Positions 56,230 through 64,000 of a DNA stretch of 64,000 bases are shown piece by piece. The notes beneath the pieces were generated by a model that was not told where the DNA came from, searched no databases, and saw only the letters and a list, made by a program, of their open reading frames with translations. Origin of the DNA: Botrimarina colliarenosi (GTDB lineage Bacteria > Planctomycetota > Planctomycetia > Pirellulales > Lacipirellulaceae); NCBI RefSeq assembly GCF_007859955.1, contig NZ_SJPR01000001.1, positions 1,493,590 to 1,557,589 on the forward strand, read 5' to 3'. The translations under genes were made by a program, and so were the position numbers. Position 1 is the stretch's first letter; every line of letters begins with the position of its first letter.

Positions 56230-58452
56230 GTGACCAGACGACCGCTGCCCAACCCGCTCAAAATACGCGCCCGTCAGGGGCGTGACCGCTTTGCTGCTCT
56301 AACGATCGTCGAGATGCTGGTCGCGATGTCGATCTCGCTCTTGATCATGGCGGCGGTCGTCACGGTATTCGCCAATATCTCGACGAGTGTGACCAAGCGT
56401 CGGGCGACGATCGAGATGTCCTCGGCCCTGCGAAACGTCCGCGAAACGCTCGCCCGCGACCTCCGCGGCGCCACCTGCCCGGCGATCCCGTGGCAACGCC
56501 CCGAATCGAACCACGGCTATCTCGAGATCATCGAGGGCCCGCAGAACGACTACTACCCGAGCCCCTGGTTGTTCGACGGCGATGGCGACGGCCAGGCCGA
56601 CCCTATCGGCACGAACCCGGATCAGAGGATCGACCTAGCGCTCTCGTCGCTCCCCGGCAGTAACCTGGGCGGTAACGTCACGAATGACTTCGATGGCAAG
56701 GGTCAAACCATCGGCGGCGGCGCCCTGTTGCCCGAGAACACCCCGACCGACGGCCGCGGCCTCGGCGACGGCGACGACACGCTGATGCTGACGGTGCGGA
56801 ACGAGAAAGAGCCGTTCGTCGGGCGGATCCCACAGCGTACCGGGACAGCTAACACCCCTTCCACGTCCGGCTTTGCAGGCTGGGAGAGTGAAGAGATCGA
56901 ATCACCGCTAGCGGAGGTCGTCTGGTTTGCGCTAGAGAACCCGGTCGACCCCAACCGCACGTTCGCCTTCGGCGAGGCGGGCTACCGGACGATCTATCGC
57001 CGAGCGCTGTTGATCCTGCCCGACCTGGAGTATCGCATCCCGATCTTGGGGGGCGGCAGCACGGTGTTTTCTGCGCCGGGCGTCGTGCGGGTCCTCAACG
57101 CTAATATCGGCCGAGACCGGTCCGATCTCGCCTTAGCGTCGTTGATCGCCTTCCAGGATCGGTACGACCTTTCGGTGCGTCTCGAATGGGACCCGCTTCT
57201 ACCGGACGCCAATAGCTCACCTCCCAGTGATCCGTCGGGACGGTGGTTGATTCGAACGAATACGCTCGGCGACCTCACGAAGCGAGAGAACCGGTTTGAG
57301 CACCACGGTTTCGTGCCGCAGCCTACCAACGCTTTTTGGACCGAGCAGCGGGGACCGACTCCGCGGTTCGCCGATCGCTTCTTTCCCTTCGCCGCAGTTA
57401 CGGCGGGGATACATTCCAATACGCCTGCTCTCAACGCTCAATTCGTCTCCGATCCGGAATTGCCATCGACACCAGCTACCGGTTTTCGATCAGTAAATGA
57501 CACCCTAGGTGGGACCGATACGGCGGTAGTTGCGTATGAGCGCGACAGCGGTGGAGCAGGTGGTTCGTACGCAGTGCGTCCCTATGTCTTCTTGCCCGAC
57601 ACGGCAAACTACCCGGCATCGGTCCGGGCTGTCTTGGACGAGAATGGACAGGTCGTGCATCTCACCAACGGCTTGGCGCCCCTTGGCGGTGGGCGTCGCG
57701 GTGACGACGTGATGTTGACCGAAGCCCTGGCGTTCGATCTGCGCGTCTACGACCCCGGCGCCCCGGTTTATGGATACTACTCGGCGGGCGCTTCAACCCG
57801 GCCTGCCGATCTCATTCTGCAGCCGGGCGATCCTGGTTGGCCTGCGGCTTACTACGCGGACACGGTGTCATCGCCACTTGGGGACGGGCCTCCGGTGACC
57901 GCTTCGTTCCCGTTCAATCTGCAGTCGCAAGGTGCGTATGTCGATTTGGCGTACCGTCTCTCGTTCATCGATCCAAGCGGCTTGCTATTGGCGCAGGATT
58001 TGAAGTACCGACGTTCCGTACTCAACGATCAGTGGGCCGCGTCGGCGTCCAATGGTGTCCGGAATTCGCCGTTCTTCGATGATGGCCTTATCAGGAACGG
58101 GGTAGGCGCGAGCTTGCTGACGCGGCGATACGCCACCTACGACACCTGGAGTTGGCACTACGAAAACAACGGCATCAATGAAGATGGCGACGACACCAAC
58201 GGGACACTGCTCAGCGACGCGACTACGAATGGCGTCCGCGCTACAGACGAAGGAACAAACGGGCTCGATGACGCGGCCGTCTACAGCGGGACGGTGGCGA
58301 CGCGACTAGGCCCCGACGATTACGCCGAGCGTGAAACCCGGCCGCCGTACGACGCCCCGCTGCGTGGTCTGCAGGTGTCGCTCCGCGCTTACGAGCGTGA
58401 CAGCCGACAGATCCGCGAAGTGCGGGTCAAAGAATCGTTCGTCCCGGAGTGA
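56230..58452 (+). CDS. large prepilin-type (PilW/GspJ-like) protein
   Basis: About 740 residues. The type III/IV leader ends before FAALTIVEMLVAMSISLLIM, with the cleavage/methylation Glu in VEM and the membrane helix directly after it. The start is uncertain: GTG at 56230, with GGAG upstream, gives a 24-residue leader; ATG at 56167 gives a longer one. The mature part is beta-rich and unfamiliar, with an early Cys (GATCPAIPW), acidic patches (DGDGDGQADP), and a C-terminal KESFVPE. The size is far above normal pseudopilins and is common among planctomycete secretion proteins. Base composition drops in the middle (about 57.3-58.1 kb). Confidence 0.75.
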   Translation: MTRRPLPNPLKIRARQGRDRFAALTIVEMLVAMSISLLIMAAVVTVFANISTSVTKRRATIEMSSALRNVRETLARDLRGATCPAIPWQRPESNHGYLEIIEGPQNDYYPSPWLFDGDGDGQADPIGTNPDQRIDLALSSLPGSNLGGNVTNDFDGKGQTIGGGALLPENTPTDGRGLGDGDDTLMLTVRNEKEPFVGRIPQRTGTANTPSTSGFAGWESEEIESPLAEVVWFALENPVDPNRTFAFGEAGYRTIYRRALLILPDLEYRIPILGGGSTVFSAPGVVRVLNANIGRDRSDLALASLIAFQDRYDLSVRLEWDPLLPDANSSPPSDPSGRWLIRTNTLGDLTKRENRFEHHGFVPQPTNAFWTEQRGPTPRFADRFFPFAAVTAGIHSNTPALNAQFVSDPELPSTPATGFRSVNDTLGGTDTAVVAYERDSGGAGGSYAVRPYVFLPDTANYPASVRAVLDENGQVVHLTNGLAPLGGGRRGDDVMLTEALAFDLRVYDPGAPVYGYYSAGASTRPADLILQPGDPGWPAAYYADTVSSPLGDGPPVTASFPFNLQSQGAYVDLAYRLSFIDPSGLLLAQDLKYRRSVLNDQWAASASNGVRNSPFFDDGLIRNGVGASLLTRRYATYDTWSWHYENNGINEDGDDTNGTLLSDATTNGVRATDEGTNGLDDAAVYSGTVATRLGPDDYAERETRPPYDAPLRGLQVSLRAYERDSRQIREVRVKESFVPE

Positions 58453-58513
58453 GGCATGGAGGCGTGTTGGCGCGGCCTCTCGTCCCCCGTCCCTGGTCCC
58501 TCTCCCTTCCCTC

Positions 58514-58783
58514 ATGCACATCATCCGCCTACGGGCCGCTTGGGAGGTCGAGGGAGACCTCGCCATCCGGCGGTTCAACCGGCCGACCGGCCTAGAGGGG
58601 GGCGACCGCGTCTGGCTCGCCTGGGACGGGGCCGTCGAGCGGGCCGAGTTGAACGGCGTGGGGCTCCCCCCTCGCAATAACCGTCACGACGTAACCGAAC
58701 TTCTAAAGGCCCACAACGAACTATCGCTCGTCGCCGAGTCAACGACCCCGCCTACGGTCCGGTTAGAAATCGCTCCCGCTTGA
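58514..58783 (+). CDS. small jelly-roll-like protein, GH2-sugar-binding type
   Basis: 89 residues: MHIIRLRAAWEVEGDLAIRR, then RPTGLEGGDRVWLAWDGAVERAELNGVGLP, then DVTELLKAHNELSLVAES. The motif order (V-W-L-x-x-D-G, A-E-L-N-G, D-V-T-x-L-L-x-x-x-N-x-L) matches the core strands of the galactose-binding jelly roll at the N-terminus of GH2 beta-galactosidases, but the rest of that domain is missing. No signal peptide. It lies 62 bp after the pseudopilin gene. Function unknown. Confidence 0.6.
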   Translation: MHIIRLRAAWEVEGDLAIRRFNRPTGLEGGDRVWLAWDGAVERAELNGVGLPPRNNRHDVTELLKAHNELSLVAESTTPPTVRLEIAPA

Positions 58784-58996
58784 CCGCCTTCATGTCGTCT
58801 TCGAGGGTCGCGTCTTTCCGGTTAGCCGCATCGGGACGGGTCGATGCGGTTATGCGGGGCGTTTGTCCTGGGAAGGTTAGTGGCGCCATGTCGCGCCTCG
58901 ACGCCGACGCACGCCGTTTATTCGACTCCGCCCAGGGGGCGTAATAGATTGTCTCTAAGGAAACCGACGCGACGCTTACTTCTCGGAACCGCTGCA

Positions 58997-59902
58997 ATGC
59001 CCCCATTGGCTCGACACCATTATTTGATCTTCGGACTGCTTTTGTCGGTCAGCTCGTTGACCGCAGCGGTCGTCGAGGGAGCCATCGTACGCTTCCAAAC
59101 CACATTGGGATCGATCGATGTGCGTATGTATGACGGCCTAGCGCCAAACAGCGTCGCCAACTTTCTGAACTACGCCAACTCCAACCGATACGACAACACT
59201 TTCATCCATCGGGTGCCACAGTTGGCCGGCGGTGGGTCGTCGAACTTTGTCATCCAGGGGGGCGGCTTTAAGCTTAATAATTCGATCTTCGACGCGACCG
59301 GCATCGTGACCGACGCCCCGATCGGGAATGAGTTCAACGTGTCCAATCAGCGCGGCACGCTGGCGATGGCCAAGAACACTCTCGGCGCGACGAGCCAGTG
59401 GTTTTTCAATCTCGGCGACAACTCTTTCCTAGACGATCAGGACTTTACCGTCATCGGCCGCGTCTTGGGCAACGGTATGGACGTCGTCGACGCCATCAAT
59501 GCTTTGTCCACGGTCAACGCAGAGGTCGCCGAGAATGCTGACGGCGAAGACTTCGACGAAGTACCCGTCCTTGACCTCGATAAAGTGGTGACGCAGCAAA
59601 ACATCCTCAATGAGGATGCGGTTATCGTTTCCGATGTTTCGCTCCGGCCGCTCTCGCCCGGCGACTTTAATCAGAACGGGTTCATCGACCTCGGCGATCT
59701 CGCGCTGTGGCAAGCCGACTACGGGTCGACAACTAAGGGCGAAACCGACGCCAACGGCGATGGGATCGTCAACGCCGCCGATTACACGATCTGGCGTGAT
59801 CTCCGTGTCGCGTCGGCGACGGCGTTTGCAACGCCCGAGCCCTCCGCCGTAGTCTTGACGATCCTCGCCGCCGCAGCCGCAATGGCCCGCCGCCGGGCGT
59901 AA
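58997..59902 (+). CDS. secreted cyclophilin with dockerin-like and PEP-CTERM tails
   Basis: 301 residues. Signal peptide about 1-28. The cyclophilin-type peptidyl-prolyl isomerase domain spans about 29-205: FQTTLGSIDVRMYDGLAPNSVANFL, FIHRV and FVIQGGG, then QWFFNLGDNSFLDDQDFTVIGRVLGNGMDVVDAI; the catalytic Arg is in FIHR. A dockerin-like pair follows (GDFNQNGFIDLGDLALWQAD, then DANGDGIVNAADYTIWRDL, about 223-272), then PEP-CTERM (TPEPSAVVLTILAAAAAMARRR). It appears to be an exported folding catalyst tethered by the planctomycete sorting route. Confidence 0.9.
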   Translation: MPPLARHHYLIFGLLLSVSSLTAAVVEGAIVRFQTTLGSIDVRMYDGLAPNSVANFLNYANSNRYDNTFIHRVPQLAGGGSSNFVIQGGGFKLNNSIFDATGIVTDAPIGNEFNVSNQRGTLAMAKNTLGATSQWFFNLGDNSFLDDQDFTVIGRVLGNGMDVVDAINALSTVNAEVAENADGEDFDEVPVLDLDKVVTQQNILNEDAVIVSDVSLRPLSPGDFNQNGFIDLGDLALWQADYGSTTKGETDANGDGIVNAADYTIWRDLRVASATAFATPEPSAVVLTILAAAAAMARRRA

Positions 59903-60345
59903 AAAAAGCGCGACCTCGGCGAGCCGGCGACACGCCGACTTGCGACGACGGCCAGGGGCAAACAAGCCGGCGTCGCACAATGCATCCGAGGCCACGCGGG
60001 CCAGCCTGCTAAGAAGCACCCCGTGTGCCGTTGTGCGTCGTTGGGGTGTCCCGCTTTGGGAACGTGGTAAGCCCTTAGCGGGCCGCTCTTTACGAGATCG
60101 GCGGCGCGTCTCAACTTGGGACGACGAAGCCCCGGGGCGGGCGGCCGCATCAGAGTGCGACGCTTCCCCTGTACCGAGACGGCACAGCCCCCCTTCGCCC
60201 GGGTGCGTCGTACCAGATTGAGACAGCCCGAACGGGGTGATCCGGACCGTCTCGCCCCGGGGGCGGCATTGATCTCACGCCGCCGGCGCCTTACCAACGC
60301 GGCTAGCGGCCCCCCGAGGGCCGATCGCTCACGGAGGAGGGGCCC
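59903..60345. other. intergenic region before kdsA
   Basis: 443 bases with no convincing gene. Open frames on both strands are Arg-rich shadows. The Shine-Dalgarno GGAGGAGG just before 60346 belongs to kdsA. No clear hairpin noted. Confidence 0.4.
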
Positions 60346-61182
60346 ATGGCCATCGAGAAACCCCACGCTGTCGCCACGATTGGTCCGCACCGCTGCGGGC
60401 CGGGCGAGCCCCTGTTGCTCATCGCCGGGCCGTGCGTCATCGAGTCGGCCGACCTGACGCTGTCGATCGCCGAGTCGCTCGCCGCGATGTCGCAGCGACT
60501 GAGCGTGCCGGTCGTTTTTAAGGCGTCGTTCGACAAGGCGAACCGCACCAGCGCCGACGCCTTCCGCGGCCTTGGCATGGACGAGGGGCTGCGGATTCTC
60601 GAACAGGTCCGCGACGCGACCGGCCTGCCAGTGACGACCGACGTCCACGAGTCGCACCAAACGGTCGCCGTCGGACAGGCTTGCGACCTGCTCCAGGTGC
60701 CCGCCTTCTTGGCCCGCCAGACCGACCTGTTGGTGGCCTGCGCCGCGACGGGGCGGGCGGTGAACGTCAAGAAGGGCCAGTTCATGGCGCCCGGCGACAT
60801 GAAACACGTCGTCGGCAAGCTCGTCGCCGCCGGCTGCCGGGACGTGTTGCTCTGCGAACGGGGCACCTTCTTCGGCTACGGCCGGCTGGTGAACGACTTC
60901 CGGGCGATCCCGGAGATGCAGGCGCTCGGCGTGCCGGTCGTTTACGACGCGACGCACAGCGTCCAGGAGCCGGGTGGCCTCGGCGGCGCCACCGGCGGCC
61001 GCCGCGACATGGTCGAGCCGCTGGCCCGCGCCGCGGTGGCGGTTGGCGTCAACGCGGTCTTCTGCGAGACGCACCCCGATCCGGACACCTCACCGAGCGA
61101 CGGTCCGAACATGGTGCCGCTCGACCGGCTGCCGGCGCTGGTGGAGCGCCTCCTCGTGATTCGGGCGGCGGCTGGCGTATGA
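60346..61182 (+). CDS. kdsA: 2-dehydro-3-deoxyphosphooctonate aldolase (KDO-8-P synthase)
   Basis: 278 residues. Condenses arabinose-5-phosphate with phosphoenolpyruvate to KDO-8-phosphate, the first committed step of Kdo for lipopolysaccharide. Signature blocks: [10 protein letters not shown] (C30, in the metal-dependent class where the metal-independent class has Asn), [35 protein letters not shown] and [12 protein letters not shown]. The ATG at 60346 has GGAGGAGG upstream. The Cys in AGPC suggests a divalent-metal-dependent enzyme. Its presence argues that the organism makes Kdo and lipopolysaccharide. A lipoprotein gene starts 64 bp downstream. Confidence 0.95.
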   Translation: MAIEKPHAVATIGPHRCGPGEPLLLIAGPCVIESADLTLSIAESLAAMSQRLSVPVVFKASFDKANRTSADAFRGLGMDEGLRILEQVRDATGLPVTTDVHESHQTVAVGQACDLLQVPAFLARQTDLLVACAATGRAVNVKKGQFMAPGDMKHVVGKLVAAGCRDVLLCERGTFFGYGRLVNDFRAIPEMQALGVPVVYDATHSVQEPGGLGGATGGRRDMVEPLARAAVAVGVNAVFCETHPDPDTSPSDGPNMVPLDRLPALVERLLVIRAAAGV

Positions 61183-61245
61183 TGGGGCGTGCCGGGCGGG
61201 CAGCGCGCCCGGTGGTCCAGGAAGCAGCCCCGACCCCGTGGTGGC

Positions 61246-63459
61246 ATGAAGTCAGCAAGAAGCCCGCGACCGCCGTTCTCTTTCGCTTTAGCGTGCTTGT
61301 CGGCGGGTGCGCTGCTGACGGTCCCCGCTTGCGACGGCGGCCGGCGACCGGCGGCCAAGCGGCCCGCGGCCGGCGTGGCGTCGCAGCGTGACGCCCGCGG
61401 GCTGTTCAATTCGATCCGCTCGCAGCTGCGGACGCTTCCCGAGCGGTCCCAGCTCGAACTGACGCCGCCGGTTGTTGTGCTCGATTCTCGGTCGAGCACC
61501 GACGGCGAGGAGATCCAGGGCCTGCTGCGTCGCCGCCCCGAGGCGCCCAACGAGCCGGCGAACCTGATCACCGTGCCACGCCGCAACGCCCGCTTCCGCA
61601 GCGCCGTCCAGCCGGGCGACATCGTCAAGTACTACGGCGTCCCCGACCGCGACACACTGGACCGGCTGCGGGAGACCGGTGATGTCGATATCGCGACCTT
61701 CGAGTCGATCGATCTTGTGGTCGCTCAGGTTTTGGGGGACGACGCCCTGCTGATCGTAGGCGGGTTCGCCCAAGAGGACGTCGCGCCACGCAAGATCGAG
61801 GTCTGGCGGATCGTCGATGAGCGGATGGACGAGATCCAGCGTGAGATGGGCGCCTACTTCTCTCGCCGCGAACCGCCGCTCGCCTGGCATCCCAGCCCCG
61901 ACGAAGCCTCCCTCAAGCAGCTGACCGAGCGGCTCAACCAGTGGCTGCGTCAGGTCGGCGCCGCCGGCAAACGGGCGGACGCCTCGCAGTGGAAGCGCCC
62001 TGCGCTGCTGGGCGCGCTCCCCGCGTCAATCGCCGAGAACGAGGCGCTAGCGCCCTACTTGGCCGACGACGAGCTGGCGACCGGCTACTTTCGGCTGTAC
62101 GAGAGCCGCTTGATCCAGGGCGCCACTTGGCGACGTGACGTGGCGCGGTGGGCCCGCGGCAGCGACGCGGCGCCGATGGCGGTCGCCGGATCGCTCTTCG
62201 ACTGGACGGTCCGCAATCTGCAGCTGGTCGAGCCGACGCAATCGCCGCCGCGTTGGCAGTGGGAGCTGATGCTCCACGGCCAAGCAACCGTTGCGGGGCG
62301 GGCTTGGCTCTTCGCCGGTCTCTGCGAACAACAGAACCTGACCGCCGTCGTGGTGAACACAGCGGGCGAGGCAGGGGAGGGGGGGCGTCTGCTGGTTGGC
62401 GTCGTCGACGGCGACCAACTGCGGATGTTCGACCCCGCGATTGGCTTGCCAATCCCCGGCGCCGAGTCGGGCTCGATCGCGACGCTCGCCGAGCTGCAAG
62501 CCGACGACAGCCTGCTACGGCAATTCGATCTCGACGGGCAGCCCTACCCGGTGACCGCCGAATCGCTCAAGTCGGCGACGGCGGCGGTCGTCATCGGCTC
62601 GCCGTTCGCCCTCTCGCAACGGGCGGGCGAGTTCACCCGCCGCCTGACCGGCGAAGACGCCCTGACGCTCGCCCCGGACCTCGACGCCACCGCCGACCGG
62701 CTGCGTGGCGTCGCGGGGATCGAGGGCGTGACGCTCTGGACCGAGCCCTTCGAGACACTGGCCGACAAGCTGGCGGCGAAGCCGTCGGAACGCCAGCAGG
62801 CGGTCAGAGACTTCTTGCCGTTCGCTTGGCGTCCCATGCTGTGGCGCGGCCGGCTGCAACAGTTCCGTGGCGTGCACGAAGAGGCCGCCGTCAAACGCGA
62901 CGCCCTCGACGAGACGCTCGACGACCATCAAGCGGCGCAGCGCTACTACATGAACCGAAATGTCCGCCCGCCGGACGACCGGCTGAGCACGGTCCCCGAA
63001 GATAAACGCGACATCTACCGATCGACGCGGACGTTGGCGACGCTGTTCCTGGCGGAACTCCGCCTAGACGACGGCGCCGACGCGGTCGCGATCGACTGGC
63101 TCGAAAACTCGGCCCTCGACGACTCGTCGGCCGACCCGTACCGGCCCCTCATCCAGGACTTGAAGGCCCGGGCGCTGGCGCGTCTCGGCGAGAAGGAGAA
63201 AGCGGCCGACGTGCTCGATTCGATCGAGGGGCCGATGGCCTACGGGGCGAAACTGCTGGCGCGTCAGTACCGCGAAGCCGCCACCGAGGAAGAAACCACC
63301 GAGGAAGAAACCACCGAGGAAGAAACCACCGAGGAAGAAACCACCGAGGAAGAAACCACCGAGGAAGAAACCACCGAGGAAGAAACCACCGAGGAAGAAA
63401 CCACCGCTGACGATGACGCCGCTGGCGATGAAGACGAGCCAACGGCGGGCGAGCCGTGA
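61246..63459 (+). CDS. lipoprotein-like protein with acidic tandem-repeat tail
   Basis: 737 residues. Signal peptide ends TVPAC, a weak lipobox. The middle region (about 150-620) is mixed helical with Arg-rich patches. A transglutaminase-like section (GRAWLFAGLCEQQNLTAVVV, then LLVGVVDGDQLRMFDPAIGLPIPG) keeps the Cys and Asp positions but lacks an obvious His, so it is probably inactive. The C-terminus (about 680-720) is (TEEET) x 8, coded by eight exact copies of a 15-bp unit. The start at 61246 fits the signal peptide. It overlaps the following transporter start (GTGA). Probably an envelope protein; function not known. Confidence 0.7.
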   Translation: MKSARSPRPPFSFALACLSAGALLTVPACDGGRRPAAKRPAAGVASQRDARGLFNSIRSQLRTLPERSQLELTPPVVVLDSRSSTDGEEIQGLLRRRPEAPNEPANLITVPRRNARFRSAVQPGDIVKYYGVPDRDTLDRLRETGDVDIATFESIDLVVAQVLGDDALLIVGGFAQEDVAPRKIEVWRIVDERMDEIQREMGAYFSRREPPLAWHPSPDEASLKQLTERLNQWLRQVGAAGKRADASQWKRPALLGALPASIAENEALAPYLADDELATGYFRLYESRLIQGATWRRDVARWARGSDAAPMAVAGSLFDWTVRNLQLVEPTQSPPRWQWELMLHGQATVAGRAWLFAGLCEQQNLTAVVVNTAGEAGEGGRLLVGVVDGDQLRMFDPAIGLPIPGAESGSIATLAELQADDSLLRQFDLDGQPYPVTAESLKSATAAVVIGSPFALSQRAGEFTRRLTGEDALTLAPDLDATADRLRGVAGIEGVTLWTEPFETLADKLAAKPSERQQAVRDFLPFAWRPMLWRGRLQQFRGVHEEAAVKRDALDETLDDHQAAQRYYMNRNVRPPDDRLSTVPEDKRDIYRSTRTLATLFLAELRLDDGADAVAIDWLENSALDDSSADPYRPLIQDLKARALARLGEKEKAADVLDSIEGPMAYGAKLLARQYREAATEEETTEEETTEEETTEEETTEEETTEEETTEEETTEEETTADDDAAGDEDEPTAGEP
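63286..63405 (+). repeat. 8 x 15-bp perfect tandem repeat inside coding sequence
   Basis: Eight exact copies of GAGGAAGAAACCACC (63286-63405), coding for EEETT repeats in frame. As the unit is a multiple of three, copy-number change would alter tail length without frameshift. Confidence 0.95.
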
Positions 63460-64000
63460 GCGCTGTGGTCCGTCGGCAGTGGTTCTTGATCGCCCTGGCC
63501 GGAGTGCTCGTCGGGGGGGCCGCGTTGCACGGCGTCTTGCGGCCGTGGACCGACGCGATCCCCCGTGACCCGTTGGTGGCGATCATTCTGCTGGCGATGT
63601 CGGCGCCGCTCGACCTGCGCCGCTCGCTGGCCGGGCCCAAGGCGACGACCGCGGCGGTGATCGGCGTCGCGGTCAACACCCTGCTCGCCGGCCCCCTGGC
63701 GTGGGTTGCTAGCAAGGGCCTTAGCGAGCCGCTCGCAATCGGCCTGATCGTCGTCGCCTTGGCGCCCTGTACGCTTGCCTCGGCAGCGGTCTGGACGCGG
63801 CGTGGCGGCGGCAACGAGGCGGTCGCCCTCACCGTGACGGTGGTCACCAACCTGCTGACATTTATCGCATTGCCGGCGTGGGCGTGGCTGCTCATTGGCC
63901 AATCACGCTCGGTCGACGCCGTGGCGCTCAGCCTCCAAATGCTGCTCTACGTCGTGCTGCCAATCGCGGCGGGGCAGGTGATCCGGACCCAGCCGGCGTG
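63456..64000 (+). CDS. bile acid:sodium symporter-like membrane protein (3' partial)
   Basis: Runs off the window end. Start GTG at 63456 overlaps the previous stop (GTGA), giving MSAVVRRQWFLIALAGVLVGG. Hydrophobic segments alternate with short loops: LVAIILLAMSAPLDLRRSL, then ATTAAVIGVAVNTLLAGPLAW, then LAIGLIVVALAPCTLASAAVWTRRGGGNEAVAL, then a TVTVVTNLLTFIALP segment. The blocks VVALAPCTLASAAVWTRRGGG and NEAVALT are typical of the BASS/SBF family (10-helix transporters of bile acids, pantothenate or other organic anions). The substrate in bacteria is usually unknown. Confidence 0.85.
   Translation, partial: MSAVVRRQWFLIALAGVLVGGAALHGVLRPWTDAIPRDPLVAIILLAMSAPLDLRRSLAGPKATTAAVIGVAVNTLLAGPLAWVASKGLSEPLAIGLIVVALAPCTLASAAVWTRRGGGNEAVALTVTVVTNLLTFIALPAWAWLLIGQSRSVDAVALSLQMLLYVVLPIAAGQVIRTQPA

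Noticed and set aside
59782..61074. Long minus-strand frame over the cyclophilin and kdsA genes
   Set aside because: Low-complexity composition and full overlap with two recognised genes; no family motif.

Overview
The window looks like GC-rich chromosomal DNA from a planctomycete of the order Pirellulales, most likely the Lacipirellulaceae. This is inferred from protein signatures, not from a marker gene. The signatures are two DUF1559 prepilin-like genes with H-x9-D(G/A) motifs, PEP-CTERM tails, five copies of a dockerin-like calcium-loop motif of the type [19 protein letters not shown], an LEPRxLLS-like N-terminus on a giant secreted protein, and many dispersed palindromic repeats between genes.

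Region 1 (1-16.1 kb) is mostly core-type metabolism. It holds the end of a membrane protein with two internal repeats, a 44-residue hydrophobic peptide, a lactate/malate dehydrogenase, an M24 peptidase, a large lipoprotein, a substrate-binding protein and permease of an ABC importer without its ATPase, a PPP phosphatase, a TVP38/VTT membrane protein next to a MerA-like flavoprotein, an acetolactate-synthase-type ThDP enzyme, a lone Phd/YefM antitoxin with an unknown neighbour, an aldehyde dehydrogenase, a small secreted protein and a complete tRNA-Cys with its terminator.

Region 2 (16.2-52.0 kb) lies between the intact tRNA-Cys and a 48-bp copy of its 3' half (47 of 48 bases identical) at 51953-52000. 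That layout is typical of a genomic island inserted at a tRNA 3' end, although I see no integrase. The cargo falls into three parts. The first is a polysaccharide-degradation locus (CE1-type esterase, LacI regulator, 1,501-residue autotransporter-repeat surface protein, DUF1559 protein and small lipoprotein, 2,898-residue GH98+GH5 protein, BNR-4 protein, GH43+CBM6). The second is a sigma-54 activator with three ACGA-N4-TCGT sites upstream, divergent from an AhpD / DUF1348 / epoxide-hydrolase-like / PPOX operon. The third is a stress and redox set (NIPSNAP, SDR, SnoaL, HxlR, LdhA-type D-2-hydroxyacid dehydrogenase, Kef-type antiporter, tandem UspA).

Region 3 (52.0-64.0 kb) returns to core-type genes: a BNR/sialidase-fold protein with a MoaD/ThiS partner interrupted by an in-frame TAG, a DUF1559 protein and lipoprotein, an SGNH hydrolase, a large pseudopilin, a tiny jelly-roll-like protein, a secreted cyclophilin with dockerin-like and PEP-CTERM tails, KdsA (which implies Kdo and lipopolysaccharide), a lipoprotein ending in an 8 x 15-bp tandem repeat, and the start of a bile-acid:sodium-symporter-type transporter.

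All family names come from reading the translated sequence by eye. No database search was run.
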